From NCBI RefSeq assembly GCF_046630445.1, contig NC_092341.1, forward strand, positions 2,952,001-3,016,000: a stretch of DNA of 64,000 bases, read 5' to 3'. This document shows, piece after piece, positions 62,423 through 64,000 of the stretch; position 1 is the stretch's first letter, and the number at the start of each line of letters is the position of its first letter. Source of the DNA: Rutidosis leptorrhynchoides. Taxonomy: Eukaryota; Streptophyta; Magnoliopsida; Asterales; Asteraceae. Below the pieces are notes generated by a model. It did no database searches. It had not been told where the DNA came from and worked only from the letters and a program-made list of their open reading frames with translations. The translations under genes and the position numbers were made by a program.

Positions 62423-64000
62423 ATGGCTGAATCCTCCTTTGAGATCGAGTCCTCCGGTGTTGACCACCGCTGGCGGCCACGTCATACCACTCCAGTTCTT
62501 TCCCACCAGTCACCAAATTTTTCATTCTCAAGCTCACACATTTCTCCATACCCTGCTTCACGCAGGACCCGTGGTACACGTGTACCTCCAACCACACCTT
62601 TCGCTTCAGACACTGATCGTTCATGGCAGGCTGAAATCTCGTGGCAGTTTGAGCCAACAGGCTTCAGAGACAACAGTGGTAGCAACCTTGGTGCTGCCTT
62701 AACACCTTGGGCTGAACCCAACCGCTCAGTAGCGCCTACACCTGGCAGCCTTGTGTTTCGTCGTTCAGCGAATGACTATTACCTTTCTCGTACTTCAGCT
62801 ACAAGTAATGGCGGCATTAATAACTTTCGTAGCTTTACTAACCCATCCTATGATCAATCAATTCAAAGCCGCGCATTTGGTAGAATTGAACTTCAAAGCT
62901 ATGTTGCCAAAAGTAATAATCATAACAAAAATCATCAACAACAATATACTTCAAGTAAGTATCCTCCTACATCTGCACACATGGTTGATAGTACCCACAG
63001 AAAAATGGGTCATTTGGCCACTACTGATGAGCATACTATGACTGATGATGATGATGATCTGGAGAACGATTCTAAGAAAAAACATATTAAAAAAAGTTAT
63101 GCTCTTGATCAAGATCATCATAAATATAGTTATGGTGGAGACGGTCCGAAAATCTCAAGCCCTCATAAGAGTTACACGGAGAAAGGAGATCTTGAGGACA
63201 ATGAGGAAGAAGAAGATATCGAGGAAGATGAAGTTGAACCCCCGAAACAAATAGGGGTTTTAGGGTTGTTCAAGTATTCAACAAAGATGGATTTTTTTCT
63301 TGTTATGATAGGTAGTTTGGGTGCTTTGATCAATGGAGGAGCTCTACCTTGGTATTCTTTACTTTTTGGATTGTTTGTCAACAAAATTGCTTTAGATGAT
63401 AACAATGATGACATGATCAAGGATGTCAAAAGGGTAAAATAAGCATAATCTTGTATTCATTCTTATTCATATTCATATAAACTTATCTAATCTCTCTTTT
63501 TAATCTAACTTCCTATACCATATGAACTTCAGATATGTTTATATATGGTTGGACTGTCAATACTAGTCGTCTTTGGAGCATATTTACGTAAGCTTTACTC
63601 TTCTTCATTTAAAAGACTAATTACTCATTATTAAGGAAGTACACGTCTAAATCAAATTAGTTTAATGATTTGCAATTCACAGAGATTGCTTGTTGGCGGT
63701 TGGTAGGAGAACGATCAGCTCATAGAATAAGAACTGCATACCTAAGATCAGTTCTTCGCCAAGATGTCACCTTTTTCGACACAGAAATTAGTACAAGTGA
63801 GATCATGCATGGGATCTCAAGTGATGTTGCTCAAATCCAAGAAGTTATGGGGGAGAAGGTATATATGAATCATAATAAAAACTCTAACAATTAAGGACAT
63901 TTTATCATTCATGTGTGTGCCTAAATATGCATATACGGTTTGTCTTTCAGATGGCCCATTTTGTTCATCACTTATGTACTTTTATCTGTGGCTACATCGT
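62423..64000 (+). CDS. ABC transporter B family (P-glycoprotein type), 5' exons
   Basis: Four exons are visible: 62423-63433, 63533-63587, 63683-63858 and 63951 onward. The window ends inside the fourth. The protein starts [14 protein letters not shown] and has an unusual N-terminal extension of about 275 residues: Ser/Thr/Pro-rich, then His/Asn-rich, then acidic ([23 protein letters not shown]). The first transmembrane domain begins at [20 protein letters not shown], with the family phrase [20 protein letters not shown]. Exons 2-3 give [15 protein letters not shown] and the first intracellular loop ([20 protein letters not shown], then [14 protein letters not shown]). These proteins are ATP-driven membrane pumps, usually at the plasma membrane in plants. 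Nucleotide-binding domains lie beyond the window. Substrate and subfamily are not assigned. Confidence 0.88.

Overview
The window is nuclear DNA of a flowering plant, almost certainly a eudicot. The evidence is spliced genes with GT-AG introns, a plastid-type acyl carrier protein, a plant mitochondrial ferredoxin, a plant ABCB transporter, and plant lineages of LTR elements, LINEs, hAT elements and Helitrons. An aster-family host is a guess from the style of the repeats and is not shown here. All exon coordinates below were read by eye from splice sites and frame.

Layout. 1-3806 is the 3' part of a Tekay-type Ty3/gypsy chromovirus with a 2.1-kb LTR. It lies directly against, and probably inside, an older Tat-lineage Ty3 element on the minus strand (3807-8275). 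8706-9553 is a complete four-exon plastid acyl carrier protein gene (minus). 10005-12359 is a solo LTR with matching CACAG target duplications. 12963-33628 is an old solo LTR of a related family (target duplication CAACA). It is split by an 11.2-kb LTR element with 3.5-kb LTRs and little coding (13828-24981, target duplication GTTAT) and by an L1-type LINE (about 26007-31626). 34072 onward is a non-autonomous hAT-like element carrying a BED zinc-finger exon, a tRNA-derived SINE and a small Helitron.

A 9.4-kb stretch (27211-36628), running from inside the LINE to inside the Helitron, is repeated in tandem as 36629-45431. There is a 3-bp shared junction (AGT), and the second copy has one 0.6-kb internal deletion. 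The intact right end of the hAT-like element follows (45771), immediately upstream of a seven-exon mitochondrial ferredoxin gene (46281-48306). Three different Helitron 3' ends (48968, 49806, 50290) and a complete but coding-decayed Copia element (51252-58501, target duplication CATAA) come next. The right edge holds two more plus-strand host genes: a CIP7-like (COP1-interacting) protein gene (59427-61664), and the first exons of an ABCB transporter with a long acidic N-terminal extension (62423 to the window end).

The host genes serve unrelated tasks (plastid fatty acid synthesis, mitochondrial Fe-S electron transfer, a probable light-signalling protein, membrane transport) and do not form a cluster.

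The most unusual signal is in the Tekay LTR at 2727-3025. Seven tandem hairpins there share an almost invariant 11-nt loop, while their stem arms differ from unit to unit yet stay complementary. A degenerate eighth stem-loop follows at 3042-3062. This covariation points to a maintained stem-loop array.
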